A stretch of DNA of 27,376 nucleotides from CAZVJA01 sp964626885. Its GTDB lineage: Bacteria > Planctomycetota > Planctomycetia > Planctomycetales > Planctomycetaceae. The notes under the pieces are model-generated. The model was not told the origin of the DNA. It was given only the letters and a program-made list of their open reading frames with translations, and did not search any database. The position numbers and the translations under genes are program-made. This document shows positions 14,968 to 22,294 of the stretch, piece by piece. Positions within the stretch are counted from its first letter, which is position 1. Each line of letters begins with the position of its first letter. The DNA lies in assembly GCA_964626885.1 (NCBI GenBank), contig CAZVJA010000055.1, forward strand, positions 1 to 27,376. Reading direction: 5' to 3'.

Positions 14968-15852
14968 TCAAGCGGCACGGCGGACGGGCGTTGAATCGGA
15001 CGCATTGGCCGGCTGCAGCAATTCTCGAACAAGTTCGCGATTGAGGTGGTGTCCGGAACGATAGGCACAGATGTGGCCGCGGAGATCGGCTCCCAGAAGG
15101 GCGAAATCGCCGATGCAATCGAGGATCTTATGTCGCACGCATTCGTCTTCGGCTCGCAGGGCGTTGTCGATGACGCCGGACGGACCGAATACGAGCAGAT
15201 CCGAGTATGTCGTACGGCTGCCGTATCCCAGCTTTCTCAGCCCGTCGACCTCCGATTCCAAAAGGAAAGTGCGCGCGGCCGCCAGTTCATCGATGAAACG
15301 CTCGGGGGTGATTTCGACCGTAAGAACTTGAGCAGGGATCGGCGATCGGGGGCCGTAATCGAGATGATAGGTGATGGCGAGTGCCGCGCGCCCCATCGGA
15401 CGAGCGGAGATCTCCATTTTGCCGTCGGGTGATTCCAGGCGGCAGGGAGAGTCGATCACATGTACGCGGCGAAGTTGACCCTGCTCGACAATTCCCGCTT
15501 CCAGCAAAGCTTCGGCGAAGCAGAGGGACGAGCCGTCCCCGCCGGGAGGCTCGGGAGCGTTGAGTTCGACAAGACAGTTGTCAATTTGCAGCCCGGCGAG
15601 AGCCGCGAGGACATGCTCCGTCATCTCGACCACGATTCCGTCACGTCCAATCGCGGTGCGCCGTTCTCGCGTCAGCGTGTAGGCGATGGTCGCCGGTATC
15701 GGCTGGGAACCGGGGCAATCGACACGACGGAAAGAGATCCCATGATTCGTCGGCGCGGGAAGAAAGCGGATCGTGACGTCCGCACCGGTCAGAAAGCCGA
15801 CGCCGGTGAATCCGACTTCCCTGCGGATTGTCCGTTCGCGTCGTTGTTGCAT
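14968..15852 (-). CDS. lpxC: UDP-3-O-acyl-N-acetylglucosamine deacetylase
   Basis: A 294-residue zinc deacetylase, the committed step of lipid A synthesis. Zinc ligands: His80 in 'TEHVLAALAGL', His241 and Asp245 in 'RHKILDCIGD'. The catalytic His268 lies in 'SGHHLNRELV'. 'FTGVGFLTGADVTIRFLPAP' is the usual opening and 'PGGDGSSLCFAEAL' a typical mid block. Its normal length suggests a stand-alone LpxC rather than an LpxC-FabZ fusion, which some planctomycetes and Bacteroidetes have. ATG at 15852 is followed by the expected 'MQQRRERTIRREVGF'. Upstream, a 338-base gap with a MITE-like element separates it from ompH. Confidence 0.94.
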   Translation of the reverse strand: MQQRRERTIRREVGFTGVGFLTGADVTIRFLPAPTNHGISFRRVDCPGSQPIPATIAYTLTRERRTAIGRDGIVVEMTEHVLAALAGLQIDNCLVELNAPEPPGGDGSSLCFAEALLEAGIVEQGQLRRVHVIDSPCRLESPDGKMEISARPMGRAALAITYHLDYGPRSPIPAQVLTVEITPERFIDELAAARTFLLESEVDGLRKLGYGSRTTYSDLLVFGPSGVIDNALRAEDECVRHKILDCIGDFALLGADLRGHICAYRSGHHLNRELVRELLQPANASDSTPVRRAA

Positions 15853-15888
15853 GCTTCCTCCGGTGAGATGATCGGCGCTAAAGCTTCG

Positions 15889-16030
15889 TAGAAGTGGTTA
15901 CAAAACCTTGTATTTGGGAGGTCGACGCTCCGTCGGAGCCGCCGCAACCAGAGACTTTCGGATGCAGCGGCTCGGCGGACCACCCACCGGGCGGTGCCCC
16001 CTCGCCCTCCCGGTTTTGAAACCACTTGTA
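15889..16030. repeat. 142-bp MITE-like element with 19-bp terminal inverted repeats
   Basis: TAGAAGTGGTTACAAAACC (15889-15907) and GGTTTTGAAACCACTTGTA (16012-16030) are reverse complements with two mismatches. Inside are GCTCCGTCGGAGC (15927-15939, perfect hairpin), a Gly/Cys-free GC-rich core, and GGGAGG near the left arm facing CCCTCCC near the right arm, extending the pairing. It sits in the 338-base gap between the ompH stop and the lpxC start. It is unrelated in sequence to the element at 2691-2800. It may split ompH from lpxC transcriptionally. Confidence 0.7.
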
Positions 16031-16112
16031 GTAACGATGTTCCCTATCCGGTTCGCGTTATTACCAAGCAGAGTTTTCTTACGGACAAAACTTCGCATCG
16101 GTAATTGAGGAA

Positions 16113-16144
16113 CCGGGAGCGCGTCGAGGGGACGCGGCTCCCGG
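16113..16144 (-). other. Strong GC-rich stem-loop downstream of ompH
   Basis: CCGGGAGCGCGTC (16113-16125), loop GAGGG, GACGCGGCTCCCGG (16131-16144), with one bulged G. It starts about 46 bases after the ompH stop on the minus strand. No T-run follows, so it is not a textbook terminator but could stop or stabilise the ompH transcript. Confidence 0.45.
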
Positions 16145-16190
16145 ATGGTTTCGACCGTCTCGGAATGCACAGCCTTCTTCCGGCGAGCAA

Positions 16191-16841
16191 CTATTTCGTT
16201 GCGGACTTGCCGGGAGCGGTGTTGCTGGCGGAAGGTTCCGCGGCCGCGTAGTTCCTGTTCAAGGCATCGACGATGACTTGGGTGATGTCGTCATTTTCCT
16301 GGTAATAAACGACCTGCTTGTTCATCCGCTGCATGACTTCCTGCGGATTGTCGGAGGAATCTGGCTCGTCACGATTAAAGCGGAGGACGATGGTGTAATG
16401 GCGATACTTGGCGTACTTCTTGACGAATTCCGTCACTTCCATGTAAATCGTCTTGTAGATCTGCGATTCCTTGCGGAGGAAGTCACGCTGTTGCGTTTTG
16501 CGGAAGGCCTCGAATTGTGTTGTCGCCGTCAGAAACTGCTTCTCCGCCGCCTGGTAGTCGGGACTTCCTTCCTTGAGGTCTTTCATCTTCGCCTGCATTT
16601 CCTTGATTTTCTCGGCCATTTCCTTGGCCTTGCTGTCGCTCTTCTCGATCTCGAGCTTCAGGTCTTCGCGGAGAGCTTCGAACTTCTTGTAGTTCTTGAA
16701 GACATGGGCCATGTCGATCAGGCCGACCTTGTGCGGGAGTTCCGCCTCGCCGGCGCCGTTTTGTGCCCGGGCTGGACTATTCAGTGTTAATGCCGCGACC
16801 AGAACCGCGACCGCCGATGCCAACAGAAGAACTTTTTTCAC
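16191..16841 (-). CDS. OmpH/Skp-like periplasmic chaperone
   Basis: A 216-residue protein. The start is the GTG at 16841: AAAGGAG (plus-strand 16851-16857) lies nine bases upstream, and the protein then begins with 'MKKVLLLASAVAVLVAALTL' and a PARA|QNG-type cleavage site near residue 26. The longer open frame upstream to 17165 lacks such a site. The mature part opens 'KVGLIDMAHVFKNYKKFEAL', the OmpH/Skp start, and continues as a long charged helix (about 50-150) that forms the coiled-coil arms. Skp-type proteins hold outer-membrane proteins in the periplasm. The gene is upstream of lpxC-lpxA, as in many bacteria with an outer membrane. Confidence 0.9.
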   Translation of the reverse strand: MKKVLLLASAVAVLVAALTLNSPARAQNGAGEAELPHKVGLIDMAHVFKNYKKFEALREDLKLEIEKSDSKAKEMAEKIKEMQAKMKDLKEGSPDYQAAEKQFLTATTQFEAFRKTQQRDFLRKESQIYKTIYMEVTEFVKKYAKYRHYTIVLRFNRDEPDSSDNPQEVMQRMNKQVVYYQENDDITQVIVDALNRNYAAAEPSASNTAPGKSATK

Positions 16842-16850
16842 AGCCGTGCA

Positions 16851-16857
16851 CTCCTTT
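16851..16857 (-). promoter_or_regulatory. Ribosome binding site that sets the ompH GTG start
   Basis: AAAGGAG on the minus strand, nine bases before the GTG at 16841. The same AAAGGAGTG word precedes the start at 20662. Confidence 0.65.
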
Positions 16858-16968
16858 GCTTGCCGAACGCCGTCCTGGCGCCGGTCGAGAGATGGAAACA
16901 GATTTGTGGAGAGGGAGGTCGAAACCGGATTGATACGGAGCGCGGCGTATTTTGCAGACCGTTCGAAT

Positions 16969-17027
16969 CTCGTCAATACGAGTGTTGCTGGAATTCCAGC
17001 AACGTGGTTGGTCATCGAGAATTCTCG
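16969..17027. repeat. Cluster of three palindromes upstream of ompH
   Basis: CTCGTCAATACGAG (16969-16982, 5-bp arms), GTTGCTGGAATTCCAGCAAC (16984-17003, perfect 20-bp palindrome), and CGAGAATTCTCG (17016-17027, perfect 12-bp palindrome). All three lie within 59 bases, about 130-190 bases upstream of the ompH start. They could be operators for a dimeric regulator or RNA stems in a long leader. Confidence 0.55.
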
Positions 17028-17400
17028 TGGAAATTCGTTCCAAAGTACGAATGAAACACGATTCGTGGTGTGAGAACCGAGTTTCCAGAAGCGAGTGCCC
17101 CCGCAATACGGCGTGGTTCGATTCGCTATTCTCCGTTCTGGAACCGTCTGGAGAGGCGAGTTCAAAGGAACTCTGGCACGACTCCCGCGGCATAGATCCG
17201 GGATTGCGAAAATGGGGGGATTGCGCGGAGTTTTTGCGGGTAATCGATTGAATCCGATGGGAAAAGCTGCAACCGTTCGATCCCCCGTCCTGGGCCCATT
17301 GGGGTGAACCGAGACTGCCCCCCCGGTCGATCCGATTTAAGAGCCGGACCCGATCCTCGGACGACACCCGCGTCCACTCCGCGCAGGAAGACCCGCGAGC

Positions 17401-18564
17401 ATGACCGCTGTAGAACACCCCGTTGGCACAACCTCGAATGTTTCCCGTTGGCCCGCGCCGAGAGGCCGCGCAATCTTACTGGGGCTGGTTTCCCTGGCTT
17501 TGGGAACCGCGGCGGCGTATGGCTTGGCTCAGTCGAACGCGCGGACAACGCTCGGGTATCTTGAGGCGGAATCGGCCGTCATTGCCGCCACATCGGCCGG
17601 CAAAGTGGAGGTAATCGCCGCGATCGAAGGGGCACAGGTCGAGCCTGGCCAAAAGATTCTGATCGTCGTCGACGAACTCCTCGAATCTCAGGTTTCGACG
17701 CTTCGCCGCCGGGTGGATGTGTTGCACAGCGAACTGGAACAGGCGAAGGCTAAGGCGGAGGTCGACCTCAAATGGCGGATGAACGAAATTGACGAGGAAA
17801 TCCTGCAAACGCGCCTGAAGTCGGCCGGATTCCTGCAATCACAATACGACCAGGAAATCGAACAATATGCCTGGAACGACTTCCTGAAAGAGTCTCTGAT
17901 CGACCCGGTCGATTTTTTTGCTGACTCCACACCGGACCAACTATTAGAGCACACAGTCCGATCGGCCAAGTTGCCGCGCGAGTCTCGACTGCGGGCCGCT
18001 ATTCGAAAAGAAGCGGCAAGCAACGCCCTGGAAGTTTCGCAGGCCCAAGTCGAATTGTGCGAGGCACGTCTGAAGGAACTCGAAGTACTGAAGCAGGAAT
18101 TGTCGAAGCAGATCATGCGATCGCACGGCGTCGAAGTGGCGGAAGCTCGTCTGGCGGAAGCAACCGAGGAGTTAAGCCGCATCGAGAATCGGCCGCACGA
18201 AATCGAGTTCAAATCGCCGATCCACGGGACCGTCGGCTTGTACCGCAAAGCGCAAGGAGAGCGTGTTACCGCGGGCGAGCCGATCGTCACCATTCTGGAC
18301 GAGGATCAGCGGTATCTTACTCTCCGCATCCCATCGCGGCAGGCACCGCAGTTTCCGGCGGGTGAGCGGGTGGAGTTGGACTTCCCCGGGGGCGAGACCC
18401 GAAAGGGGATCGTCCGCACACTTCCTCCACAGACGCTGATGGGGCACGGCGCATTGGTCACGACCCCTCAGGATTCGTCGATTCTGTTGCGAATCGACCC
18501 TGTCGAGAAGCTCTGGCCGAACGTTCCGGTCGGGACCGGTGTGCAGGTTCACCCAGCGAAGTAG
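17401..18564 (+). CDS. HlyD-family membrane fusion (periplasmic adaptor) protein
   Basis: A 387-residue protein. A single membrane anchor lies at about 22-44 ('GRAILLGLVSLALGTAAAYGLAQ'). Two half-lipoyl/barrel-sandwich segments flank a long helical hairpin: 'VIAATSAGKVEVIAAIEGAQVEPGQKILIVVDE' before, and 'EFKSPIHGTVGLYRKAQGERVTAGEPIVTILDE' after. The coiled coil spans roughly 92-265 and is rich in Glu, Lys and Leu. The C-terminal beta domain ('YLTLRIPSRQAPQFPAGERVELDFPGG') follows. Such adaptors bridge an inner-membrane ABC, MFS or RND pump to the outer membrane. No pump or TolC gene is near, so the partner is unknown. ATG at 17401 is preceded by AGGA. Confidence 0.85.
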   Translation: MTAVEHPVGTTSNVSRWPAPRGRAILLGLVSLALGTAAAYGLAQSNARTTLGYLEAESAVIAATSAGKVEVIAAIEGAQVEPGQKILIVVDELLESQVSTLRRRVDVLHSELEQAKAKAEVDLKWRMNEIDEEILQTRLKSAGFLQSQYDQEIEQYAWNDFLKESLIDPVDFFADSTPDQLLEHTVRSAKLPRESRLRAAIRKEAASNALEVSQAQVELCEARLKELEVLKQELSKQIMRSHGVEVAEARLAEATEELSRIENRPHEIEFKSPIHGTVGLYRKAQGERVTAGEPIVTILDEDQRYLTLRIPSRQAPQFPAGERVELDFPGGETRKGIVRTLPPQTLMGHGALVTTPQDSSILLRIDPVEKLWPNVPVGTGVQVHPAK

Positions 18565-18615
18565 CCGCTCCGTTCGATGCGCGAATCCGGCGCGAAGATC
18601 GAACGCCGCTCGATC

Positions 18616-19011
18616 TCAATCGGTCCGCTCGACGGACTCGATATCGTCGATGGAGATCGGTTCGCTCTCGACGAATTCGCGTCTGCCTGGTTGCCCGCCG
18701 CTCAAGAGGACAAGTTTTCCACCGAGAGTGAGTCGATTATCCGGGAATCCTCGGACCGACGACCCGTCGCGGCGGGTAATGCGCACTTCATGCGTTTCGT
18801 TGACCCCCGGCAATTCGGGATGAACCAGTTGCGGAAAACGGCTCCACGCCCAGGACCATAGCGTAGACGCCGCATCGACCCGTCCGGCGATGTCTCCCCA
18901 TTCCTGTTCTGCCAGGCGAAGTTCCTTGAGCGGCGCCCTCTGGCACCACGGTTTGAGGACCGATTCATTCCACTCGCGCCGTGCGGCTGCGAGTTCGGCG
19001 AACGTCGGCAT
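18616..19011 (-). CDS. Small protein of unknown function with a C-terminal beta-rich domain
   Basis: A 131-residue protein from the ATG at 19011; the frame continues upstream to 19170 but that part looks non-coding. The N-terminal half (1-65) is helical and Trp-rich ('ARREWNESVLKPWCQR', 'LWSWAWSRFPQL'). The C-terminal half reads as short strands: 'HEVRITRRDGSSVRGFP', 'LVLLSGGQPGRREFVES', 'ISIDDIESVE'. This last pattern looks like a small SH3-like or Sm-like barrel. No catalytic motif was seen and I do not recognise the family. It converges on the HlyD-like gene with a 51-base gap. Confidence 0.6.
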   Translation of the reverse strand: MPTFAELAAARREWNESVLKPWCQRAPLKELRLAEQEWGDIAGRVDAASTLWSWAWSRFPQLVHPELPGVNETHEVRITRRDGSSVRGFPDNRLTLGGKLVLLSGGQPGRREFVESEPISIDDIESVERTD

Positions 19012-19596
19012 GGAATTGAATTCACTCGCTGTTAACAAAGTAGGAGCGGACCGCAACTGCGGAGTTTGATGATGATCGTCCAGATGCAAAGGGTGAACGG
19101 AACGATCGATGGCAGCAACCGCGATTGAACCCGATCCGCAGCCTCCCTGCAATGGGGGTGATGTTTCCAAAAAGCAACAGACGCGGCAGGATGAGGCCCA
19201 TCCCTACATCCATCACCAAACAGATTTCCAGAAGGGATCGAAGAATCGGAATATGTTCGTTTACGACACTTCCGCGAACAGGCCGAGCAGCCTGCGCGCA
19301 GGTCCGAATTCGCAACTTTTTGTCCGCGTGACGCTTGCGACGATGTTATGGATCCCTAAGGAGACGTCGCTGAGGATTTGGACAAAGAGAGCGATTCCGG
19401 CGGTTAGGGAGCGGCGGTCAAGCCGGGGCGTTTTTGAGAGGGGGATCTGGGAAAATCCTCCTATTCCTCTGGGAAAATGTTGCTATCCTCTGGTAGACTT
19501 GTACGATGAATGGCGTGTTACGCACCACCTGTCCATGGGGAGGGGTGGGTTCTTTTTCAATCTGACGTTTCGGCAAGAGTGCGAGAAAGGTGAGCG
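19012..19596. other. Intergenic region upstream of the 59-residue protein
   Basis: 585 bases without a convincing gene. Open frames on both strands (for example 19109-19600 plus and 19022-19315 minus) have no recognisable motif. The only assignable element is a promoter at 19480-19507. Near it the words GGGAAAAT and CCTCTGG each occur twice (19450-19493). Confidence 0.45.
19480..19507 (+). promoter_or_regulatory. Candidate sigma-70-type promoter of the 59-residue protein gene
   Basis: TTGCTA (19480-19485), a 16-base spacer, and TACGAT (19502-19507), about 90 bases before the ATG at 19597. It is read by eye only. Confidence 0.4.
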
Positions 19597-19776
19597 ATGA
19601 ATACCGTCGCGATGTCTGCCCCTGTTGTTGAAGAATCGAGTGAAGTCGACGCGGTCGAGGAAATCCGTCTGCGAACGTGGGCTCGACGCCATTACGCCCC
19701 TGCCGGGAAGCGGGACGAGAATCTGCACCCCGTCATTTTGGATGAGATGATCCGCAAGGATCAGGAAAACAATTAG
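19597..19776 (+). CDS. Small 59-residue protein, charged, unknown function
   Basis: ATG at 19597 to TAG at 19774-19776. AAAGG (19586-19590) lies six bases before the ATG, a promoter candidate lies upstream, and an intrinsic terminator follows about 50 bases downstream, so this reads as an independent, expressed gene. The sequence has an acidic first third ('EESSEVDAVEEIRL'), then 'RTWARRHYAPAGKRDE', 'LHPVILDEMIRKDQE'. The end alternates basic and acidic residues, suggesting a helix or a binding segment. No domain was recognised. Proteins of this size and pattern are familiar in planctomycetes, but that is recollection, not a search. Confidence 0.7.
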   Translation: MNTVAMSAPVVEESSEVDAVEEIRLRTWARRHYAPAGKRDENLHPVILDEMIRKDQENN

Positions 19777-19826
19777 CGCACCTTCCGGGTGAATCTTCAC
19801 CCGAATCGGTGTAGTGAATAGTCGCG

Positions 19827-19853
19827 GCCCGAGGGTTTCCCTCGGGCGTTTTT
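19827..19853 (+). terminator. Intrinsic terminator of the 59-residue protein gene
   Basis: GCCCGAGGG (19827-19835), loop TTT, CCCTCGGGC (19839-19847), then GTTTTT. A perfect stem with a T-run. Confidence 0.85.
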
Positions 19854-19899
19854 CTTGCGCGGATGGGAAGATCGCCGCCTCCTCTTACTTCCCCCTACG

Positions 19900-19930
19900 A
19901 AAAAAGCCCACTGGACTGCAGCCAGTGGGC
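19900..19930 (-). terminator. Intrinsic terminator of the YbjN-like gene
   Basis: GCCCACTGG (19906-19914), loop ACTGCAG, CCAGTGGGC (19922-19930). Six A's on the plus strand (19900-19905) give a T-run after the stem on the minus strand, where it follows the gene ending at 19988. A weaker TTGTGCGTTTTT on the other side may allow some bidirectional use. Confidence 0.85.
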
Positions 19931-19987
19931 TTGTGCGTTTTTCGGCGGCATCAACCGGTCGAACGAGCCAACCAGTGGTCGTTGGTA

Positions 19988-20662
19988 TTACTGCTTGCTG
20001 CTCGGAGCGCGGTTTGCGCTCTTGGAAGGCGAGCGGCGAGTTTCGGTGAGTGGATGTGACGGAGCCGACTTCTCGTTGTTCTTCGGCATATTTCCGTCTC
20101 CGCGCGACTCGACATCGGTGGCCTTCCAGTTCGCCACGGTCCAGTGCGGATAGGTCTCGACGACGCTCGCTCCCAGATCCTGCAAGGCTTCTCTGATTGC
20201 TGCCGTATTCAACTTCTCATTCGGGATGACCCGTTGCAGCACGAAACGGCGGTTCGTAGTGATGTAGGCGAAGAACTTGCCGTTCCCCATCTTATCGTTG
20301 TTTGCCAGCAACCGGAGCAGGGCAGTGCGGGGAACATCGGCCGCCGAACGGGGAAGCTCGTCGAGCCACGCCATCACCCACAGCGAGTTCTTATTCTGGC
20401 TCAGAACCGCGGACATGGAGAGTTCCCACTCTTCTCCAGCGTAGACGGTCTTGAAGTTGAAATCGTAACGCTCCTGATCGAGCTTCGTTTCCACTCCCAT
20501 CGCCTTGATCAGGTTGCCGAGGGATTCAACCGTCAGTTGTCCCTCTTTGGGAGAGGCGGTCTCATCGGCCGCGTTGGCCAAAGTTCCGCCGAGCTGTGCC
20601 AAACCGACCGTTACCGCCGCGGACGCTCCGGCGACAAATCCCCTGCGCGTCAAGTTCGTCAT
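19988..20662 (-). CDS. Tat-exported YbjN/CesT-like protein
   Basis: A 224-residue protein. The ATG at 20662 has AAAGGAG nine bases upstream and gives a twin-arginine signal 'LTRRGFVAGASAAVTVGLAQL' ending near 'NAADE'; the longer frame to 20854 lacks this logic. The mature domain ('LGNLIKAMGVETKL', 'YDFNFKTVYAGEEWELSMSAVLSQNKNSLWVMAWLDEL', 'LLRLLANNDKMGNGKFFAYI', 'RFVLQRVIPNEKLNTAAIREALQDL') has the alternating helix-strand layout of the YbjN/type III chaperone (CesT)-like fold. Activity is unknown; a secreted role as a binding protein is plausible. A polar, Ser/Pro/Lys-rich tail follows (about 190-224). It is preceded by the NUDIX-like gene on the same strand. Confidence 0.8.
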   Translation of the reverse strand: MTNLTRRGFVAGASAAVTVGLAQLGGTLANAADETASPKEGQLTVESLGNLIKAMGVETKLDQERYDFNFKTVYAGEEWELSMSAVLSQNKNSLWVMAWLDELPRSAADVPRTALLRLLANNDKMGNGKFFAYITTNRRFVLQRVIPNEKLNTAAIREALQDLGASVVETYPHWTVANWKATDVESRGDGNMPKNNEKSAPSHPLTETRRSPSKSANRAPSSKQ

Positions 20663-20774
20663 CGTGAGACACTCCTTTGTCACTACCGGCGTTCGTCTGC
20701 GGCCCGCCGGGGCCCGGGTTTTCCCGTCGAAGACTCCGTCTTCAGGGAGCCGCATCGTGGTCTGGGCTTGCCGT

Positions 20775-21377
20775 TCAGAACAGGTGTTCCAGACAGATTT
20801 GTGACCAGGTTTCAAACTGATCACGCTGTTTGGACAATTCGTCCGGTGAGGCAAACCCTGTCTCTATGATCGACTTTTCCCGTGGGCGAACTTTGGGCGC
20901 TTCGAGATCAAATAAGTGAACCACTCCCAAATGGACGCGCCCAACTTCCGTCTCATCGTCGTTGATAAGTCCCACACAGGTTTGGGTATAGGGGGATTCC
21001 AGGTAAATCTCTTCCTGGATCTCCCTCCACATTGCTTCTTGGTAGGGGGAGCTGGCTCCGTTTTCATCATCCGATGAAATATGCCCCCCAATACCTATTG
21101 ACCGCTTGCTGTGCAGCCTTCCCTCTCCCTGCAGTTTTCCCCGTTTGTAGTGGAAGATCTTTCCCTCGCAACGAAAGATGCAGTACGGAATCAACTGCTT
21201 ATAGCTGGGGTCTTCTTCCATTTCGTCGCGGGGTCGATAGCTGGTGTAGGCCGGGTCGAGCAATGTCGACAGGTACGGGCGCGTGTTCGCCATGAACCCC
21301 TGGAAGTAGCCGATCTCCCGGAACAGCAGCGTGGGGACAACCAGGATCTGCTCGACATCTTGACGACTTGCGGTCAC
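20775..21377 (-). CDS. NUDIX-like phosphohydrolase, divergent NUDIX box
   Basis: A 200-residue protein. The start is the GTG at 21377: AAGGAGG (plus-strand 21384-21390) lies six bases upstream. The frame extends to 21509 without such a site. 'RSIGIGGHISSDDENG' (92-107) and 'YQEAMWREIQEEIYLE' (112-127) form a NUDIX box with the usual R-E-x2-E-E, but the spacing from the Gly-Gly to the Arg is longer than in the standard GX5EX7REUXEEXGU, with an acidic insert. 'LIPYCIFRCEGKIFHYKRGK' before it is the usual beta-strand pair. Such enzymes hydrolyse nucleoside diphosphate-linked compounds. The substrate is unknown. It ends 112 bases before the YbjN-like gene. Confidence 0.78.
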   Translation of the reverse strand: MTASRQDVEQILVVPTLLFREIGYFQGFMANTRPYLSTLLDPAYTSYRPRDEMEEDPSYKQLIPYCIFRCEGKIFHYKRGKLQGEGRLHSKRSIGIGGHISSDDENGASSPYQEAMWREIQEEIYLESPYTQTCVGLINDDETEVGRVHLGVVHLFDLEAPKVRPREKSIIETGFASPDELSKQRDQFETWSQICLEHLF

Positions 21378-21383
21378 GTTGAA

Positions 21384-21390
21384 CCTCCTT
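21384..21390 (-). promoter_or_regulatory. Ribosome binding site that sets the NUDIX-like GTG start
   Basis: AAGGAGG on the minus strand, six bases before the GTG at 21377. It is one of the strongest sites in the window. Confidence 0.7.
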
Positions 21391-21505
21391 GAGTGTGAAG
21401 AGCTTTCAGCGGTCAGCATCAGTGATAAATATGCCAACTCGGCCGTGTGGAAAAAAGCCTGTTCATTGCTGCTCCAGAAAATTGCTGGGTCAGCCCTCGT
21501 GTTGA

Positions 21506-22294
21506 TCAAGCCTCCCGTCCGAGCAGTTCAGCAATCTTTCCCGAAATATCAGACGATCGCATCAACGTCTCGCCGACCAGGATCGCGCCGCAGCCTGCCT
21601 GTTCCAGCTTAACCGCGTCTGCCCGAGTACGAATGCCGCTCTCGCTCACGAGCAGCGTCCCTTCCGGAAGTCGTTCCGCGAGCCGAATGGAATGTTCCAG
21701 ATCGGTGACGAACGTTCGCAGGTCACGGTTATTGATCCCCACCAGCGCCGGCTCGAGTTCCAGCACGCGGTCCAGGTTTTCCGGGTCATAGATCTCGATC
21801 AGTGATTCCATACCCAGCTCCGACGCGTAGAAGTAAAGGTCGCGCATCTCGCAATCGGTAAGGCACTCGGCGATCAGCAGTACGCAGTCGGCTCCCGCGG
21901 CGCGGGCTTCGAGAACCTGATAGCGATCAAGCAAAAAATCCTTGCGCATGACCGGGATGCCGACGGCACTGCGAACGGCGGTCAGATATTCCAGGCTCCC
22001 CTGGAAAAAAGGCTCGTCGGTCAGCACGCTCAGGCAGGAGGCTCCCGCCGCTTCATAAGTTTTGGCAATCGCCACCGGGTCGAAGTCCGGGCGAATCACT
22101 CCCGCGGAGGGTGACGCCTTCTTCACTACCGCGATCAAAGCGATGCCGCCGCGCGCTCGGAGCGCAGCCACGAAGTCGCGCACCGGCGGAGCGGAAGGAA
22201 TCGCTTCTTCCAGCTGGGAAGCGGGGCGGAGCCGTTTCGCCTCCGCGATTTCCTCGCGCTTCTTTGTTACGATTTTTTCAAGCACGTCAGCCAC
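21506..22294 (-). CDS. trpC: Indole-3-glycerol phosphate synthase
   Basis: A 262-residue TIM-barrel enzyme of tryptophan synthesis; it closes the indole ring from carboxyphenylamino-deoxyribulose phosphate. The GTG at 22294 gives 'VADVLEKIVTKKREEIAEAK', the normal family start; a TTG at 22378 would add 28 residues and is less likely. 'IAVVKKASPSAGVIRPDFDP' (54-73) contains the catalytic Lys of the family, 'VLTDEPFFQGSLEYL' the phosphate-binding Glu region, 'MRKDFLLDRYQVLEARAAGADCVLLI', and 'GINNRDLRTF'. The end 'LVSESGIRTRADAVKLEQAGCGAILVGETLMRS' is typical. Other trp genes are not nearby, so the pathway genes are scattered. Confidence 0.94.
   Translation of the reverse strand: MADVLEKIVTKKREEIAEAKRLRPASQLEEAIPSAPPVRDFVAALRARGGIALIAVVKKASPSAGVIRPDFDPVAIAKTYEAAGASCLSVLTDEPFFQGSLEYLTAVRSAVGIPVMRKDFLLDRYQVLEARAAGADCVLLIAECLTDCEMRDLYFYASELGMESLIEIYDPENLDRVLELEPALVGINNRDLRTFVTDLEHSIRLAERLPEGTLLVSESGIRTRADAVKLEQAGCGAILVGETLMRSSDISGKIAELLGREA

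Larger units (their letters stand above)
16842..17400. other. Divergent intergenic region between ompH and the HlyD-like gene
   Basis: A 559-base stretch with no convincing gene. It must hold the promoters for both directions, but none could be assigned with confidence. Its main content is a cluster of three palindromes (listed separately). Open frames crossing it on both strands lack family similarity and good starts. Confidence 0.5.

Noticed and set aside
13865..15064. A 399-codon plus-strand frame across the lpxA region
   Set aside because: Antisense to lpxA and the Gfo/Idh gene, whose motifs are clear; no motif of its own.
19022..19315. A 97-codon minus-strand frame with a hydrophobic stretch
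   Set aside because: The hydrophobic part is short and there is no start signal or recognisable family; left as intergenic.
19109..19600. A 163-codon plus-strand frame before the 59-residue gene
   Set aside because: No motif, no ribosome site, and it overlaps the promoter and start of the better-supported small gene.
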